Below, one piece after another: positions 30,705 through 39,727 of a stretch of 64,000 bases of DNA. The notes beneath the pieces are model-generated. The model saw only the letters and a list, made by a program, of their open reading frames with translations. It was not told the DNA's origin and did not search any database. Position 1 is the stretch's first letter. The number at the start of each line of letters is the position of its first letter. The stretch lies in assembly GCA_002721895.1 (NCBI GenBank), contig PBLV01000015.1, positions 124,001 through 188,000 of the forward strand, given 5' to 3'. Source of the DNA: Verrucomicrobiales bacterium. GTDB taxonomy: Bacteria; Verrucomicrobiota; Verrucomicrobiae; Limisphaerales; UBA1100. The translations under genes were made by a program, and so were the position numbers.

Positions 30705-31928
30705 GTGCCATTCGTCACGCATCTTGAGTGCGCCAACTGCGGCGCGGAATATCCGGCAGGTGAACCCCATGGCCTCTGCACAAGTTGCCAGCGTCCGCTT
30801 TGGGTGCTCTATGACTTGGAGGCCATCCGGGCGGAATTTTCAAAGAAGGCCTTGTTTGGGCGACCACCAACATTATGGCGTTATCTGGAGTTGTTGCCGC
30901 TTGAAGATCCAGCGAACATTGTTTCGCTCACGGAAACCATCACGCCCATTCTGCCCGTGCCGCGGCTGGGGGCGGCGTTTGGCTTGGAGAATCTGCTGGT
31001 TAAGGATGAGAGCCGCTTGCCAACGGGGAGTTTCAAGGCGCGTGGAATGGCAATGGCGGTGACAATGGCCAAGGAGCTTGGCCTGGAACGGTTGGCGGCA
31101 CCGACGGCGGGCAACGCGGGCGGTGCTTTGGCGGCCTACGCGGCACGGGCGGGGATGGAGTCGTGGGTTTTCATGCCGGAAGACACCCCAGCCATCAATC
31201 AGAAAGAATGTGTGTTAGCGGGCGCGCGGACGTTTGCGGTGAACGGGCTCATTGATGACTGTGGGAAAATCGTCCGCGAGGGCAGGGAGGCAATGGGGTG
31301 GTTTGATGTGTCGACGCTCAAGGAGCCGTATCGCATTGAGGGTAAGAAGACGATGGGGTTGGAGTTGGCGGAACAGTTCGAGTGGGAATTACCCGACTGG
31401 ATTTTCTATCCCACGGGCGGCGGCACAGGGTTGATCGGCATGTGGAAGGCATTTTCGGAATTGGAGGCGTTGGGATGGCTGAAAAGTGGCAAACGGCCAA
31501 AGATGGTGGCCTGTCAGAGCGACGGATGTTCTCCCATCGTGAACGCCTTCAATGTAGGCAATCGTCACGCGAAGCGGGTGGATAACGCCAAGACGGTTGC
31601 CAGCGGTCTGCGTGTGCCACAAGCGGTGGGAGATTTCATGATTCTCGACGCGGTAAAGGAAAGCGGAGGCATGGCAATGTCTGCCCCGGAAACGGATATT
31701 GCCAAATGGATGCAACTGGCCAATGCGAAGGAGGGTATTGCGTTGTGCCCAGAGACGGCGGTGTGTTTGGGTGTGTTGAATCAGTTGGCAGAGCAGGGGA
31801 AGATTGGGGCGAAAGATAGGGTGCTTGTTTTTAACACAGGTGCGGCGCAGAAATATCCGGAAGCTATGGAGGTGGATTTGCCGCGGGTTGACTTGGGTCA
31901 GTCAATCGATTGGGGGCGCTTTCGGTAA
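30705..31928 (+). CDS. thrC: Threonine synthase
   Basis: PLP enzyme that converts O-phosphohomoserine to threonine. The N-terminal zinc-ribbon-like pairs CANCG and CTSC, the PLP lysine in LPTGSFKARG and the TAGNAGGALAAYA and PTGGGTGLIG loops are diagnostic. The GTG at 30705 (product starting PFVTHLECANCG) gives 407 residues, near the usual length; the frame stays open to GTG 30606, but that adds 33 residues without family features. No good ribosome site is visible at either. No other threonine gene lies nearby. Confidence 0.9.
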   Translation: MPFVTHLECANCGAEYPAGEPHGLCTSCQRPLWVLYDLEAIRAEFSKKALFGRPPTLWRYLELLPLEDPANIVSLTETITPILPVPRLGAAFGLENLLVKDESRLPTGSFKARGMAMAVTMAKELGLERLAAPTAGNAGGALAAYAARAGMESWVFMPEDTPAINQKECVLAGARTFAVNGLIDDCGKIVREGREAMGWFDVSTLKEPYRIEGKKTMGLELAEQFEWELPDWIFYPTGGGTGLIGMWKAFSELEALGWLKSGKRPKMVACQSDGCSPIVNAFNVGNRHAKRVDNAKTVASGLRVPQAVGDFMILDAVKESGGMAMSAPETDIAKWMQLANAKEGIALCPETAVCLGVLNQLAEQGKIGAKDRVLVFNTGAAQKYPEAMEVDLPRVDLGQSIDWGRFR

Positions 31929-31945
31929 GTGGCGGGTTCCTCGGT

Positions 31946-33409
31946 CTAATTGTCACGGGGTTTTAGCTGCGGGAACAGGATCACGTCCCGGATGCTTTCC
32001 TGACCAAGCAGCATAATGCAGAGGCGGTCGATGCCGATGCCAATGCCGCCGGCGGGAGGCATGCCATGTTCCAGTGCCACCAGAAAGTCCTCATCGAGCT
32101 TTTGCTTTTCGCCGCCGGCCTGTTGTTCCAAGCGCTCCCGCTGCTCGATGGGATCATTTTGCTCTGTGTAGGCGGGGGCAATTTCCTGGCCGTTAATGCA
32201 GCATTCGAAGACCTCAACACAGTCTGGATCCTCGGGTGAAATTTTGGCAAGTGGGACCAGCTCCTTTGGCAAATGGGTGACAAAAGTCGGCTGAATGAGC
32301 GTGTGTTCCACCAACTTTTCAAACACCGCATTTGTGACCTCGAAGTCCTCACAGTCCCCCTCAATGTCGCCCTCGAGGTTCAAATTGTTCAGGGCCCGTT
32401 GGCGGCGTTCCTCGGGGCTAATATCAAACCAATCTTCGCCCGCAACCTCGCGTACAAGATCCTTATATTTTGCGCGTTTCCAGTTGGGTGTTAGGTCAAT
32501 GGTTTGCGTGATGTTGCCGTCGGCGTCCTTTTGTTCAACGATCAGCGTGCCGAGGACGGATTGGGCAACATGGCAAATGAGGGATTGGCACAGATCCATC
32601 ATTGTCTCATAGTCACCATAGGCCTGATAGGCCTCAAGCATGGTAAACTCAGGGTTGTGACGGCGCGAGATGCCTTCGTTTCGAAAAATACGCCCCATTT
32701 CATAGACCCGATCCATGCCGCCAACGAGGAGGCGCTTAAGGGGGAGTTCCAGTGCAATCCGCAGAAAAAAATCCCGGCCAAAGGCGTTGTGGTGAGTGAC
32801 AAAGGGGCGCGCGGCCGCTCCTCCGGGAATGGCCTGCATCATCGGTGTCTCCACCTCGGCAAAGCCGCGACCATGCATGAAATTTCGGATCTCATGGAGT
32901 ATGGCGCTGCGCTTGAACATCACACCGCGGACCTCGTCACTGGAAATCAAATCCAAATAGCGTTGGCGGTAGCGCGTCTCGGTGTCGGAGAGTCCATGCC
33001 ATTTCTCTGGTGGTGGCCGCAGCGATTTTGCGAGCACGGTGAAGTCGCTCGTCTTGATGCTGATTTCCCCTGTCTTGGTAGTGAATAATATACCACGTGC
33101 CCCCACAAAATCGGCGATGTCCAGACTCTTAAAAATTTTGAATGCCTCTTCACCTAGGTCGTTCTTGCGGACAAAGAGTTGGATGCTTCCGCTGGCGTCT
33201 TTGATATGGGCAAAGATGGTTTTGCCCATGACTCGCTGGGAAACGAGACGCCCGGCTATGGCCACTTCGCGATCTTCCTTGTAATTCGCTTTGGCCTCGG
33301 CACAATTTTCGCTGGGGGCAAACTTGTTGCGGAAAGGGTCAATGCCTGCCTCGCGCAGTTCAGCTAACTTGGCGCGGCGCTGGGCGATCAATTGATTGGT
33401 ATCATCCAT
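31946..33409 (-). CDS. lysS: Lysyl-tRNA synthetase (class II)
   Basis: 487 residues. Charges tRNA-Lys. N-terminal OB-fold anticodon-binding domain (~50-150), then the class II catalytic core with motif 2 (YEMGRIFRNEGISRRHNPEF) and motif 3 near the C terminus (GGIGIGIDRLCIMLLG). Full length compared with the ~500-residue bacterial enzymes. ATG at 33409. The 3' end is 17 bases from thrC, on the opposite strand. Stand-alone gene. Confidence 0.95.
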   Translation of the reverse strand: MDDTNQLIAQRRAKLAELREAGIDPFRNKFAPSENCAEAKANYKEDREVAIAGRLVSQRVMGKTIFAHIKDASGSIQLFVRKNDLGEEAFKIFKSLDIADFVGARGILFTTKTGEISIKTSDFTVLAKSLRPPPEKWHGLSDTETRYRQRYLDLISSDEVRGVMFKRSAILHEIRNFMHGRGFAEVETPMMQAIPGGAAARPFVTHHNAFGRDFFLRIALELPLKRLLVGGMDRVYEMGRIFRNEGISRRHNPEFTMLEAYQAYGDYETMMDLCQSLICHVAQSVLGTLIVEQKDADGNITQTIDLTPNWKRAKYKDLVREVAGEDWFDISPEERRQRALNNLNLEGDIEGDCEDFEVTNAVFEKLVEHTLIQPTFVTHLPKELVPLAKISPEDPDCVEVFECCINGQEIAPAYTEQNDPIEQRERLEQQAGGEKQKLDEDFLVALEHGMPPAGGIGIGIDRLCIMLLGQESIRDVILFPQLKPRDN

Positions 33410-33456
33410 GGACGCGCCAATGAAACGGATTGAGCGGCGAAGTGCAACCCTTGGGT

Positions 33457-33485
33457 TTGCCAGGTCGCGCCGCGCGGGTTACATT
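33457..33485 (+). promoter_or_regulatory. Possible promoter placing the Dabb gene start at the ATG
   Basis: TTGCCA at 33457-33462, 17-base spacer and TACATT at 33480-33485. A start site about seven bases after the -10 would fall at 33492, two bases before the ATG at 33494, so the mRNA would be nearly leaderless. No Shine-Dalgarno sequence is visible ahead of this ATG, which fits, but the -10 is only moderate. Confidence 0.3.
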
Positions 33486-33493
33486 CCGCGGCG

Positions 33494-33904
33494 ATGAATT
33501 TTCCGCTGAAATCCATTGTGTATGCCCTGCTGGGCATGATTGGCTTGGGGCTGATGACCGAAGCTGCCAAAGCCAGGGACCAGAAGAAATCCGGACGTGT
33601 GCTGCGGCACGTCGTTTGTTTTAAATTTAAGGAAAACGCCAAACCTGCCCAGATTCAGCGCGTGGAGCGGGAATTTGCCGCATTAAAAAAGAAGATTCCG
33701 CAAATTCGAGCTTTTGAGATGGGGACGAACAACAGCCCGGAGGGGCTGGATAAGGGTTTCACTCATTGTTTCGTGGTGACTTTTGGCAGTGAGAAGGACC
33801 GGGAGATCTATTTGCCGCACCCGGCCCACAAGAAATTTGTTAGCATCCTGAAGCCGATTTTGGAGGATGTCTTTGTGATCGATTTTTGGGCCGGTGGGGA
33901 TTAG
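33494..33904 (+). CDS. Exported Dabb (stress-responsive alpha/beta barrel) domain protein
   Basis: 136 residues. A hydrophobic N terminus (KSIVYALLGMIGLGLM, then an Ala-rich stretch before RDQKK) suggests a signal peptide. The mature part is a Dabb ferredoxin-like domain with the RHVVCFKFKE strand, the conserved late HPAHKKF segment and the FVIDFW end. Such exported Dabb proteins are common in Planctomycetota and Verrucomicrobiota; their function is unknown. The last four bases overlap the end of the convergent FHA gene. Confidence 0.82.
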   Translation: MNFPLKSIVYALLGMIGLGLMTEAAKARDQKKSGRVLRHVVCFKFKENAKPAQIQRVEREFAALKKKIPQIRAFEMGTNNSPEGLDKGFTHCFVVTFGSEKDREIYLPHPAHKKFVSILKPILEDVFVIDFWAGGD

Positions 33905-34413
33905 CCGGACCCGGAGGCTTTCCAGAGCGTGTAGCCCAGAACGCCAATTGCGGCGACGAACATCAGAATAATGATGATGTTCATGATTTTGCCGCCGAAA
34001 CCCTTCTTGGCCTTGAACGGCGACTCTATTTCTTCAGGTTTGGACTCCAGCTCGTCGGGCTTGATTCCGGCGGGCGCGACTTGGATGAGTGCCGTTGTCC
34101 GCTTGGTTTTGTCCGGCTGAATGTGGCCGTTGCCAATTTGCATGTAAACCGAGGCAAGCCTAAATACGGTGCCTTCTGGAATGACTATTTCCCCCTGAAT
34201 TTGCTGTTCATCGACGAAGGATCCATTTGTGGACTCGAGATCCTGAAAGACGACATTCCCACCACTGACTACAAATTGGCCGTGGTTTCCAGAAAGGGAA
34301 GCATCAGGAATATGTATGGCGTTATCATCATCGCGACCAATGGTCGTAACGCCTTCCTGCAGAGGAAAGGATTTCTGCGGAAACCCTTCCGTTAGTATGT
34401 GGAGAGTTGGCAT
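33901..34413 (-). CDS. FHA-domain protein with C-terminal membrane anchor
   Basis: About 170 residues from the ATG at 34413; a TTG at 34428 would add five. A forkhead-associated domain near the N terminus shows the phosphothreonine-binding residues: TIGRDDDN, SLSGNHGQF and DLESTNGSFV. A charged linker (~115-140) is followed by one C-terminal transmembrane segment (IIIILMFVAAIGVLGYTLW), so the FHA domain is probably tethered on the cytoplasmic side. FHA domains read Ser/Thr phosphorylation; a partner kinase cannot be named. Confidence 0.85.
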   Translation of the reverse strand: MPTLHILTEGFPQKSFPLQEGVTTIGRDDDNAIHIPDASLSGNHGQFVVSGGNVVFQDLESTNGSFVDEQQIQGEIVIPEGTVFRLASVYMQIGNGHIQPDKTKRTTALIQVAPAGIKPDELESKPEEIESPFKAKKGFGGKIMNIIIILMFVAAIGVLGYTLWKASGSG

Positions 34414-34483
34414 GCCTCGAATTGCCAAGCCTTCCTAGTTGGGCTTTCCCCTTATGACTCATATTTTTAGTGATGTCAACAGT

Positions 34484-35629
34484 TCATCCTTGACGGATGT
34501 AATCTCGAAATTGCCCGAAAAGTGACGAAGAATCGTGAGGTCCGGGGGAAGCTTCCGGGTGGTATTGAACACTAAATACGGGTTTATCGCGCAGCCGGAG
34601 TCCCTCGATTGTCTGGTCATTCAGGTTGATCCGGTCGACTTGGACACTGTCGGGCAGCGAATCAGGATCGACGGCAAAGCCGTGATTTTGTGAGGTGATC
34701 TCAATGGCGCCGGTGTCCAGATCCTTGACGGGATGATTTGCGCCTCGATGGCCGAACTTGAGTTTGAATGTGTTTCCACCCAGCGCTTGGGCGAGGATTT
34801 GGTGACCCAAGCAAATTCCAAAAATCGGCAGCCCCTTCCGGAGGAGTTCCCCGACTGCTTTAACTGCATACCCCAGCGCGGCTGGATCTCCCGGGCCGTT
34901 GGACAGAAAAACGCCCGCGGGGTTATGGGTCAAAGCCTGCTCTGCCGTCGTGGAGGCGGGAAGCACGGTTACATCAAAGCCATGGCGGCGCAGGCAGCGC
35001 AGGATGTTGTACTTGATCCCAAAATCATAGGCCACAATCGGGATATCCGCCGCCGGAAGAGAAGCCGGAGCCTGCTCTTTGCTGCCGTGGGGGAGGATGA
35101 ATTCGCTGCTGCTAATTTCCTTGCTGTCCCAGTTAAACGCATCGGCGTGGGTGACTTCCGTTGCATAATCGACACCAACAAGTCCTGGCCACTGTGCCGC
35201 TTGTTCCAAGGCATTCTCCCTTGCCGTTCCGTCGGTGCTGATGAAGCCATTAAGCGCGCCGCGGACACGGAGCTTTTTAGTCAGCGCCCGGGTGTCAATG
35301 CCTTCAATGCCGGGGATGCCATTCTCCTCAAGGTAGCTGGTCAAGGATTGCCGGCAGCGCCAATTGCTGGTGAGCGGCGAGTGTTCACGCATGACAAAGC
35401 CAGCTACATGCGGCTGATAAGATTCAATGTCTTCGGGATTCACCCCGTAATTGCCGATTTCCGGATAAGTCATGGTGACGATTTGCCCCTTGTAGGATGG
35501 ATCCGTGAGAATCTCCTGATAACCGGTCATGGAAGTGTTAAAACAAACCTCCCCGCAGGCCGAGGCGCGTGCGCCAACAGCCTGTCCTTGGAAAACCGTC
35601 CCGTCCTCTAGCGCCAAAATTGCCGTCAT
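34484..35629 (-). CDS. carA: Carbamoyl-phosphate synthase small subunit
   Basis: 381 residues from the ATG at 35629 ([10 protein letters not shown]). Glutamine amidotransferase subunit that supplies ammonia to CarB for pyrimidine and arginine synthesis. The N-terminal CarA domain is followed by the GATase domain with catalytic Cys in FGICLGHQI and the His/Glu of [12 protein letters not shown]. The frame is open to 35680, but the first 17 residues there have no family match and would overlap pyrC. carB is not in the window. pyrC lies just upstream, so this is a pyrimidine pair. Confidence 0.94.
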   Translation of the reverse strand: MTAILALEDGTVFQGQAVGARASACGEVCFNTSMTGYQEILTDPSYKGQIVTMTYPEIGNYGVNPEDIESYQPHVAGFVMREHSPLTSNWRCRQSLTSYLEENGIPGIEGIDTRALTKKLRVRGALNGFISTDGTARENALEQAAQWPGLVGVDYATEVTHADAFNWDSKEISSSEFILPHGSKEQAPASLPAADIPIVAYDFGIKYNILRCLRRHGFDVTVLPASTTAEQALTHNPAGVFLSNGPGDPAALGYAVKAVGELLRKGLPIFGICLGHQILAQALGGNTFKLKFGHRGANHPVKDLDTGAIEITSQNHGFAVDPDSLPDSVQVDRINLNDQTIEGLRLRDKPVFSVQYHPEASPGPHDSSSLFGQFRDYIRQG

Positions 35630-35676
35630 GAATGGCCTTACGGCCGGGGGATACTGGGGGCGCGGCGTGAAACGGG

Positions 35677-37035
35677 TCAAGCGGGAACCGCATCAGGGCG
35701 GGCTACAACTTGTCCACCAACCACCGTATAAGTTGCCCGGCCACGCAGGCGCCAGTCGTCGAACGGGGAATTGGAGGATTTGCTAGCATCAGTGTCGGCG
35801 TCATAGCCCCACTCGACGTCGAGGTCGATCACGGTTACATCGGCATCGGCGCCGGGGGTGAGTGTTCCCTTGTTGAGCTTCAGCAGTCGGGCGGGGTTGA
35901 TGGTGTACTTGGCGATAAGCTCGGGCAGGGGCAGCTTGCCGGTGTGGTGCAACTGCATCAGCGCCAAGGGCAGCTCGGTCTCAAGGCCAGTGATGCCGAA
36001 GGGGGCGTAGTCGAACTCCATGTCCTTCTCGTGGCGCGCGTGGGGAGCGTGGTCACTGGCAAGGATTTCAAGCGTGCCATCGCAGACACCTTCGATCACA
36101 GCTTGCCTGTTTTCCGCCGAACGCAGGGGTGGGTTCATCTTGAAATTTGTATCGTAAACAGGCCACTCAGGCCGGTGATCTTCCGGCTGAAGCTCACGGC
36201 CGTCTTCCGCCCAGAAATGTTCACTGCCGCCAATGGCCGTATCCGTTAGCACGATGTGATGAATGCACGCCTCGCCGGAAATGGGCACGCCGCGTTTCTT
36301 GGCTTGCCGGATCAACTCCACGGATTTCCCACTGCTGATGTGTTGGCAGTGGATGTGCGTGCCGGTTAGCTCAGCCAACTCTATGTTGCGCGCCACAATC
36401 AAGTCCTCGCCGCTGGCCGGCCAACCCTTCAGGCCCAACAACGTGCTCCAGTAGCCTTCGTGTATCACGCCATCGGTGACGATAGAATAGTCCTGGCAAT
36501 GGTCCATCGCCGGGAGGTCGAACATCTTCGCGTATTCCAGCGCGCGCCGCATCAGTTCGTTGTTCTGTACGCAATGGCCGTCGTCGGTAATCGCCACCAC
36601 GCCCGCCTGCTTGAGGCTGCCGATGGGTGCCAGCTCCTCACCCGCGATGCCAATTGTGATGGCACCGGTGATATAGACGTTCACTACCGCCTCGCGCTCG
36701 ATCTTGTCTTGTATGAGCGCGACGGTGGAGGGGCTGTCGATGGCCGGCGAGGTGTTGGGCATACAAACGACGGTGGTGAAGCCGCCCGCTGCCGCTGCTG
36801 CCGTGCCCGTGGCGATAGTCTCCTTGGCCGATTGCCCCGGCTCGCGCAGATGCACATGCAGGTCGATCAATCCCGGGCAAACTACCTGGCCGGCACAGTC
36901 GATCACCTCCGTGTCGGCCGGTGCTTCAGCATTGAGTCCGGCGATCTTGCCGTCGGTGATCAAAAGTTCGGCGACCTCATCGAGGCCGTTGGCGGGGTCA
37001 ATCACACGCCCACCTTGGAGCAACAGCGAACTCAT
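35677..37035 (-). CDS. pyrC: Dihydroorotase (type I)
   Basis: 452 residues from the ATG at 37035 ([13 protein letters not shown]). Zinc amidohydrolase for the third step of pyrimidine synthesis. Metal-binding [10 protein letters not shown] near residue 60, the [11 protein letters not shown] segment near 230, and the catalytic Asp region in [11 protein letters not shown] near 310. Length fits the longer, type I dihydroorotases. It precedes carA by 47 bases in a likely operon. GC is high in this gene. Confidence 0.94.
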   Translation of the reverse strand: MSSLLLQGGRVIDPANGLDEVAELLITDGKIAGLNAEAPADTEVIDCAGQVVCPGLIDLHVHLREPGQSAKETIATGTAAAAAGGFTTVVCMPNTSPAIDSPSTVALIQDKIEREAVVNVYITGAITIGIAGEELAPIGSLKQAGVVAITDDGHCVQNNELMRRALEYAKMFDLPAMDHCQDYSIVTDGVIHEGYWSTLLGLKGWPASGEDLIVARNIELAELTGTHIHCQHISSGKSVELIRQAKKRGVPISGEACIHHIVLTDTAIGGSEHFWAEDGRELQPEDHRPEWPVYDTNFKMNPPLRSAENRQAVIEGVCDGTLEILASDHAPHARHEKDMEFDYAPFGITGLETELPLALMQLHHTGKLPLPELIAKYTINPARLLKLNKGTLTPGADADVTVIDLDVEWGYDADTDASKSSNSPFDDWRLRGRATYTVVGGQVVARPDAVPA

Positions 37036-37062
37036 CGAGCGCCGACCATACCCATTGCCCAA

Positions 37063-37090
37063 TTGACAACGCAAGCGCGCAGGCTAAACT
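37063..37090 (+). promoter_or_regulatory. Promoter of tRNA-Gly
   Basis: Consensus TTGACA at 37063-37068, 16-base spacer and TAAACT at 37085-37090, ending ten bases before the first base of the tRNA. This is the expected geometry for a stable-RNA promoter. Confidence 0.75.
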
Positions 37091-37100
37091 GCCGCCGTTC

Positions 37101-37174
37101 GCGGGTGTTGTGTAATGGTAAGACCCTAGCCTTCCAAGCTAGAGATACGGGTTCGATTCCCGTCACCCGCTCCA
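37101..37174 (+). tRNA. tRNA-Gly (TCC)
   Basis: Cloverleaf complete: acceptor GCGGGTG with CACCCGC, anticodon stem CTAGC/GCTAG with loop CTTCCAA (anticodon TCC), T arm ACGGGTTCGATTCCCGT, encoded CCA at 37172-37174. Reads GGA/GGG glycine codons. Confidence 0.96.
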
Positions 37175-37219
37175 GATTTCAAGTTTCTAAGAGTCAATGC
37201 CAATCACCTAAAGGAAAAT

Positions 37220-37822
37220 CTATTTTGGGTATTTGGACCTTGAGTTTTTCCAATTCTTCCAGTCGTTAGATTCGTCCACATCTTTCAATTTTCGAAGATG
37301 GTGGAGAGAAAGGTTCGCTTTGTTTGCTCTTGCCAATGATTGTTTTAAGACATCTCCGGTACTCCAGCACATGTCGTTAAAAAGAGCCGGGCAGGGGAGT
37401 TGGAGGCCGATGAGCCAATAACCGCCATCCTCTGCAGGGCCGATGGCTCCGTTATGTGTCTTAAGAGCTGTGGCTGCTTCATTAATGTCGAGAGCCGTAA
37501 TCTCAGGGCAATCGGATCCAATCAGAATGGCTGGACCTCCGGCTTCGGTGAAAGCGCGGTGCATGCGTTCGCCGAGGTCACCGAGTCCCTGGGGGGCGGT
37601 GGACCATTGGTTGCGAAGCCAGGGGCGGATTTCATTGAAGGCGTTGTCAGGGGTGTAGCGCAGCTCGAGGTGGGGCAGGGGAGTGAGGTTGTCGAGGAGG
37701 GTGTCGACCATCTCGCGGTAGGCGGCGCAGGCAGCCTCGGGGCCGATGGTAGCGGCTAGGCGGGTTTTCACTCGGCCGGGGCGAGGAGCCTTGACGAAGA
37801 CAATGACGCGAGGTGGAGACAT
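37220..37822 (-). CDS. TIGR04282-type (DUF2064) glycosyltransferase-like protein
   Basis: 200 residues from the ATG at 37822 (SPPRVIVFVKAPRPGRVKTRL). The N-terminal block VIVFVKAPRPGRVKTRL and the GSDCPEIT and GPAEDGGYWLIGL segments match the family of small GT-A-fold nucleotidyl/glycosyltransferases named after arsenosugar biosynthesis. The true substrate here is unknown, since no other arsenosugar gene is present. The C-terminal half (37220-37380) is AT-rich while the N-terminal half is GC-rich, in line with the composition change noted for this region. Confidence 0.82.
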   Translation of the reverse strand: MSPPRVIVFVKAPRPGRVKTRLAATIGPEAACAAYREMVDTLLDNLTPLPHLELRYTPDNAFNEIRPWLRNQWSTAPQGLGDLGERMHRAFTEAGGPAILIGSDCPEITALDINEAATALKTHNGAIGPAEDGGYWLIGLQLPCPALFNDMCWSTGDVLKQSLARANKANLSLHHLRKLKDVDESNDWKNWKNSRSKYPK

Positions 37823-37887
37823 GCCTTGTTGACTTTCGGGGGCAATCATTGTGCCATCGGGCACCCCGAATCAACCTCGGCGTTACC

Positions 37888-38919
37888 GTGAAAAAATTCA
37901 ACATTGGCATCATCGGCTATGGCTGGGCGGCGGGCGCCCATATCGACGCAATCAACAACACCGGCCTCGGGCAGGTTACCGCGGTGTACTCCTCGCGGCT
38001 GCTCGACAGCGACGAGGTGAGCGCCGCGCACGGCGGCCGTATCAAGACGTACACGGACCTCAAGGCGATGCTGAAGGATCCGTCGATCGACGTGGTGGAT
38101 GTGACGAGTTACCCGTACCAGCACACCGACCAAGTCGTCGCCGCAGCCAAGGCGGGCAAGCATCTCATCATCGAGAAGCCGTTGTGCCTGTCGAAAAAGG
38201 ACCTGCGCCGGATGGTGGCGGCGGTGAAGAAGGCGCGCGTGAAGACGTGCGTATGTTTCGAGTGCCGCTTCTCGGGCGAGTTCCTGACGCTCAAGGCGGT
38301 CATCGACAAGGGGTTGGTTGGGAAGATCCATTACGGCGAAGTGGACTACTACCACGGCGTCGGCCCGTGGTACGGCCAGTACCGCTGGAACACCAAGAAG
38401 GCCGCGGGCGGCAGCAGCCTGCTCTCGGCGGGCTGCCACGCGATGGACGCGCTGCTGTACTGCATGGGCTCGACGGACGTGGTGGAGGTGGTCAGCCACT
38501 CGACCAAGTCGAAAAACCGGATGTTCCAGAAGTACGAGTACGACACCACGGCGGTGACGATCCTGAAGTTCAAGGACGGCCGGCTGGGCAAGGTGGCGTC
38601 GGTGATCGACTGCCTGCAGCCGTACTACTTCCACACGCACCTCGTCGGCAGCGAGGGCAGCATTCTGGACAACAAGTTTTACTCCTCGCAGCTCGGCGGC
38701 CTGAACAAGAACGTCTGGAGCGAGCTGGGCACGCCGCTGGTAGACTCGGGCGACGTGGCGGACCATCCGTACCAGCAGCAGTTCGAGGTGTTCTTCAAGT
38801 CACTGCGCGCGGGCAAGAAAATGCCGCACACGAGCCTCGAGGAATCCGCCAAGAGCCACAAGATCATCTTTGCCGCCGACCAGTCCGCCGCCACCGGCAA
38901 GCCCGTGAAGATTCGCTGA
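37888..38919 (+). CDS. Gfo/Idh/MocA family oxidoreductase (second copy)
   Basis: 343 residues from the GTG at 37888 (KKFNIGIIGYGWAAGAHIDAI), a standard N-terminal Rossmann start. The EKPLCLSKKD motif near residue 95 is present; the C-terminal catalytic region holds GCHAMDALLY near residue 190. A longer frame to 37813 overlaps the divergent glycosyltransferase gene and adds unrelated residues. Only three bases separate it from the PIG-L gene, so it is the first gene of an amino-sugar-like operon. Very GC-rich; several long antisense frames here are shadows of this. Confidence 0.86.
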   Translation: MKKFNIGIIGYGWAAGAHIDAINNTGLGQVTAVYSSRLLDSDEVSAAHGGRIKTYTDLKAMLKDPSIDVVDVTSYPYQHTDQVVAAAKAGKHLIIEKPLCLSKKDLRRMVAAVKKARVKTCVCFECRFSGEFLTLKAVIDKGLVGKIHYGEVDYYHGVGPWYGQYRWNTKKAAGGSSLLSAGCHAMDALLYCMGSTDVVEVVSHSTKSKNRMFQKYEYDTTAVTILKFKDGRLGKVASVIDCLQPYYFHTHLVGSEGSILDNKFYSSQLGGLNKNVWSELGTPLVDSGDVADHPYQQQFEVFFKSLRAGKKMPHTSLEESAKSHKIIFAADQSAATGKPVKIR

Positions 38920-38922
38920 GCC

Positions 38923-39726
38923 ATGCCCAAGCCCTCGGCCATCGCCATCGCGGCGCACCCGGACGACATTGAGTTTTACATGGCCGGCACGCTCCTGCGC
39001 CTGCGCGCGCGCGGCTGGGAAATCCACTATTTCAACCTCTCCAGCGGCAACTGCGGCAGCACGGAAATGTCGCCCGCGCAGACACGCAAGGTTCGCGCGA
39101 AAGAGGCGCGGGCGGCGGCGAAGATTCTTGGCGCGAAGTTCCACCCGAGCATTGCCGACGATCTCGAGATCATCTTCAGTGTCCCGTTAATCCGAAAGGT
39201 GTCCGCTGCCATCCGCAAGGCGCGCGCGTCGATCGTCCTCACGCACTCGCCGCAGGACTACATGGAAGACCACACCGAGACCTGCCGCCTAGCCGTCAAG
39301 GGCGCCTTCACCCACGGCATGCCCAATTTTAAAAGTACGCCGGCGGCGAAGACATACGGTCATGACGTGACGGTCTACCACGCCATGCCGCACAGCCTCC
39401 GCGATCCGTTGCGGCGGCGCGTTATTCCCGGCCAGTTCGTGAACACGACGCCGGTGCAGGCCGAAAAGCTCAAGGCGCTGGAGGCGCACGACTCGCAGCA
39501 GAACTGGCTCGACTCCAGCCAAGGCCTCAACTCCTACCTCAAGACGATGGACGACCTGTCGCGCGAGGTCGGCCGGATGTCGGGCAAGTTCCGGCATGCC
39601 GAGGGCTGGCGGCGGCACCTGCACTACGGCTTCAGCGCGACGGATTGCGACCCCCTTAAGGAGGCGCTTGGTAGCGAATGCCGCATCAACCGGAAATACG
39701 AGCAGGCGCTCGAGAAAGGAATCTGA
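38923..39726 (+). CDS. PIG-L family deacetylase (LmbE-like)
   Basis: 267 residues. N-terminal [12 protein letters not shown] holds the zinc/catalytic Asp motif; [14 protein letters not shown] supplies the second His/Asp part. The family removes acetyl groups from GlcNAc-containing compounds. No signal peptide, so cytoplasmic. One base separates its stop from the NagB-like start. With the upstream oxidoreductase and downstream NagB-like enzyme it suggests a route that deacetylates then deaminates an amino sugar. Confidence 0.87.
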   Translation: MPKPSAIAIAAHPDDIEFYMAGTLLRLRARGWEIHYFNLSSGNCGSTEMSPAQTRKVRAKEARAAAKILGAKFHPSIADDLEIIFSVPLIRKVSAAIRKARASIVLTHSPQDYMEDHTETCRLAVKGAFTHGMPNFKSTPAAKTYGHDVTVYHAMPHSLRDPLRRRVIPGQFVNTTPVQAEKLKALEAHDSQQNWLDSSQGLNSYLKTMDDLSREVGRMSGKFRHAEGWRRHLHYGFSATDCDPLKEALGSECRINRKYEQALEKGI

Positions 39727-39727
39727 C

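Noticed and set aside
37846..38766. 306-codon antisense frame and a 373-codon plus frame (37851-38972) over the oxidoreductase gene
   Set aside because: High GC at third positions removes stops in other frames; their translations are Arg/Val/His-rich with no domain, while the 37888 frame is a clear Gfo/Idh/MocA protein.
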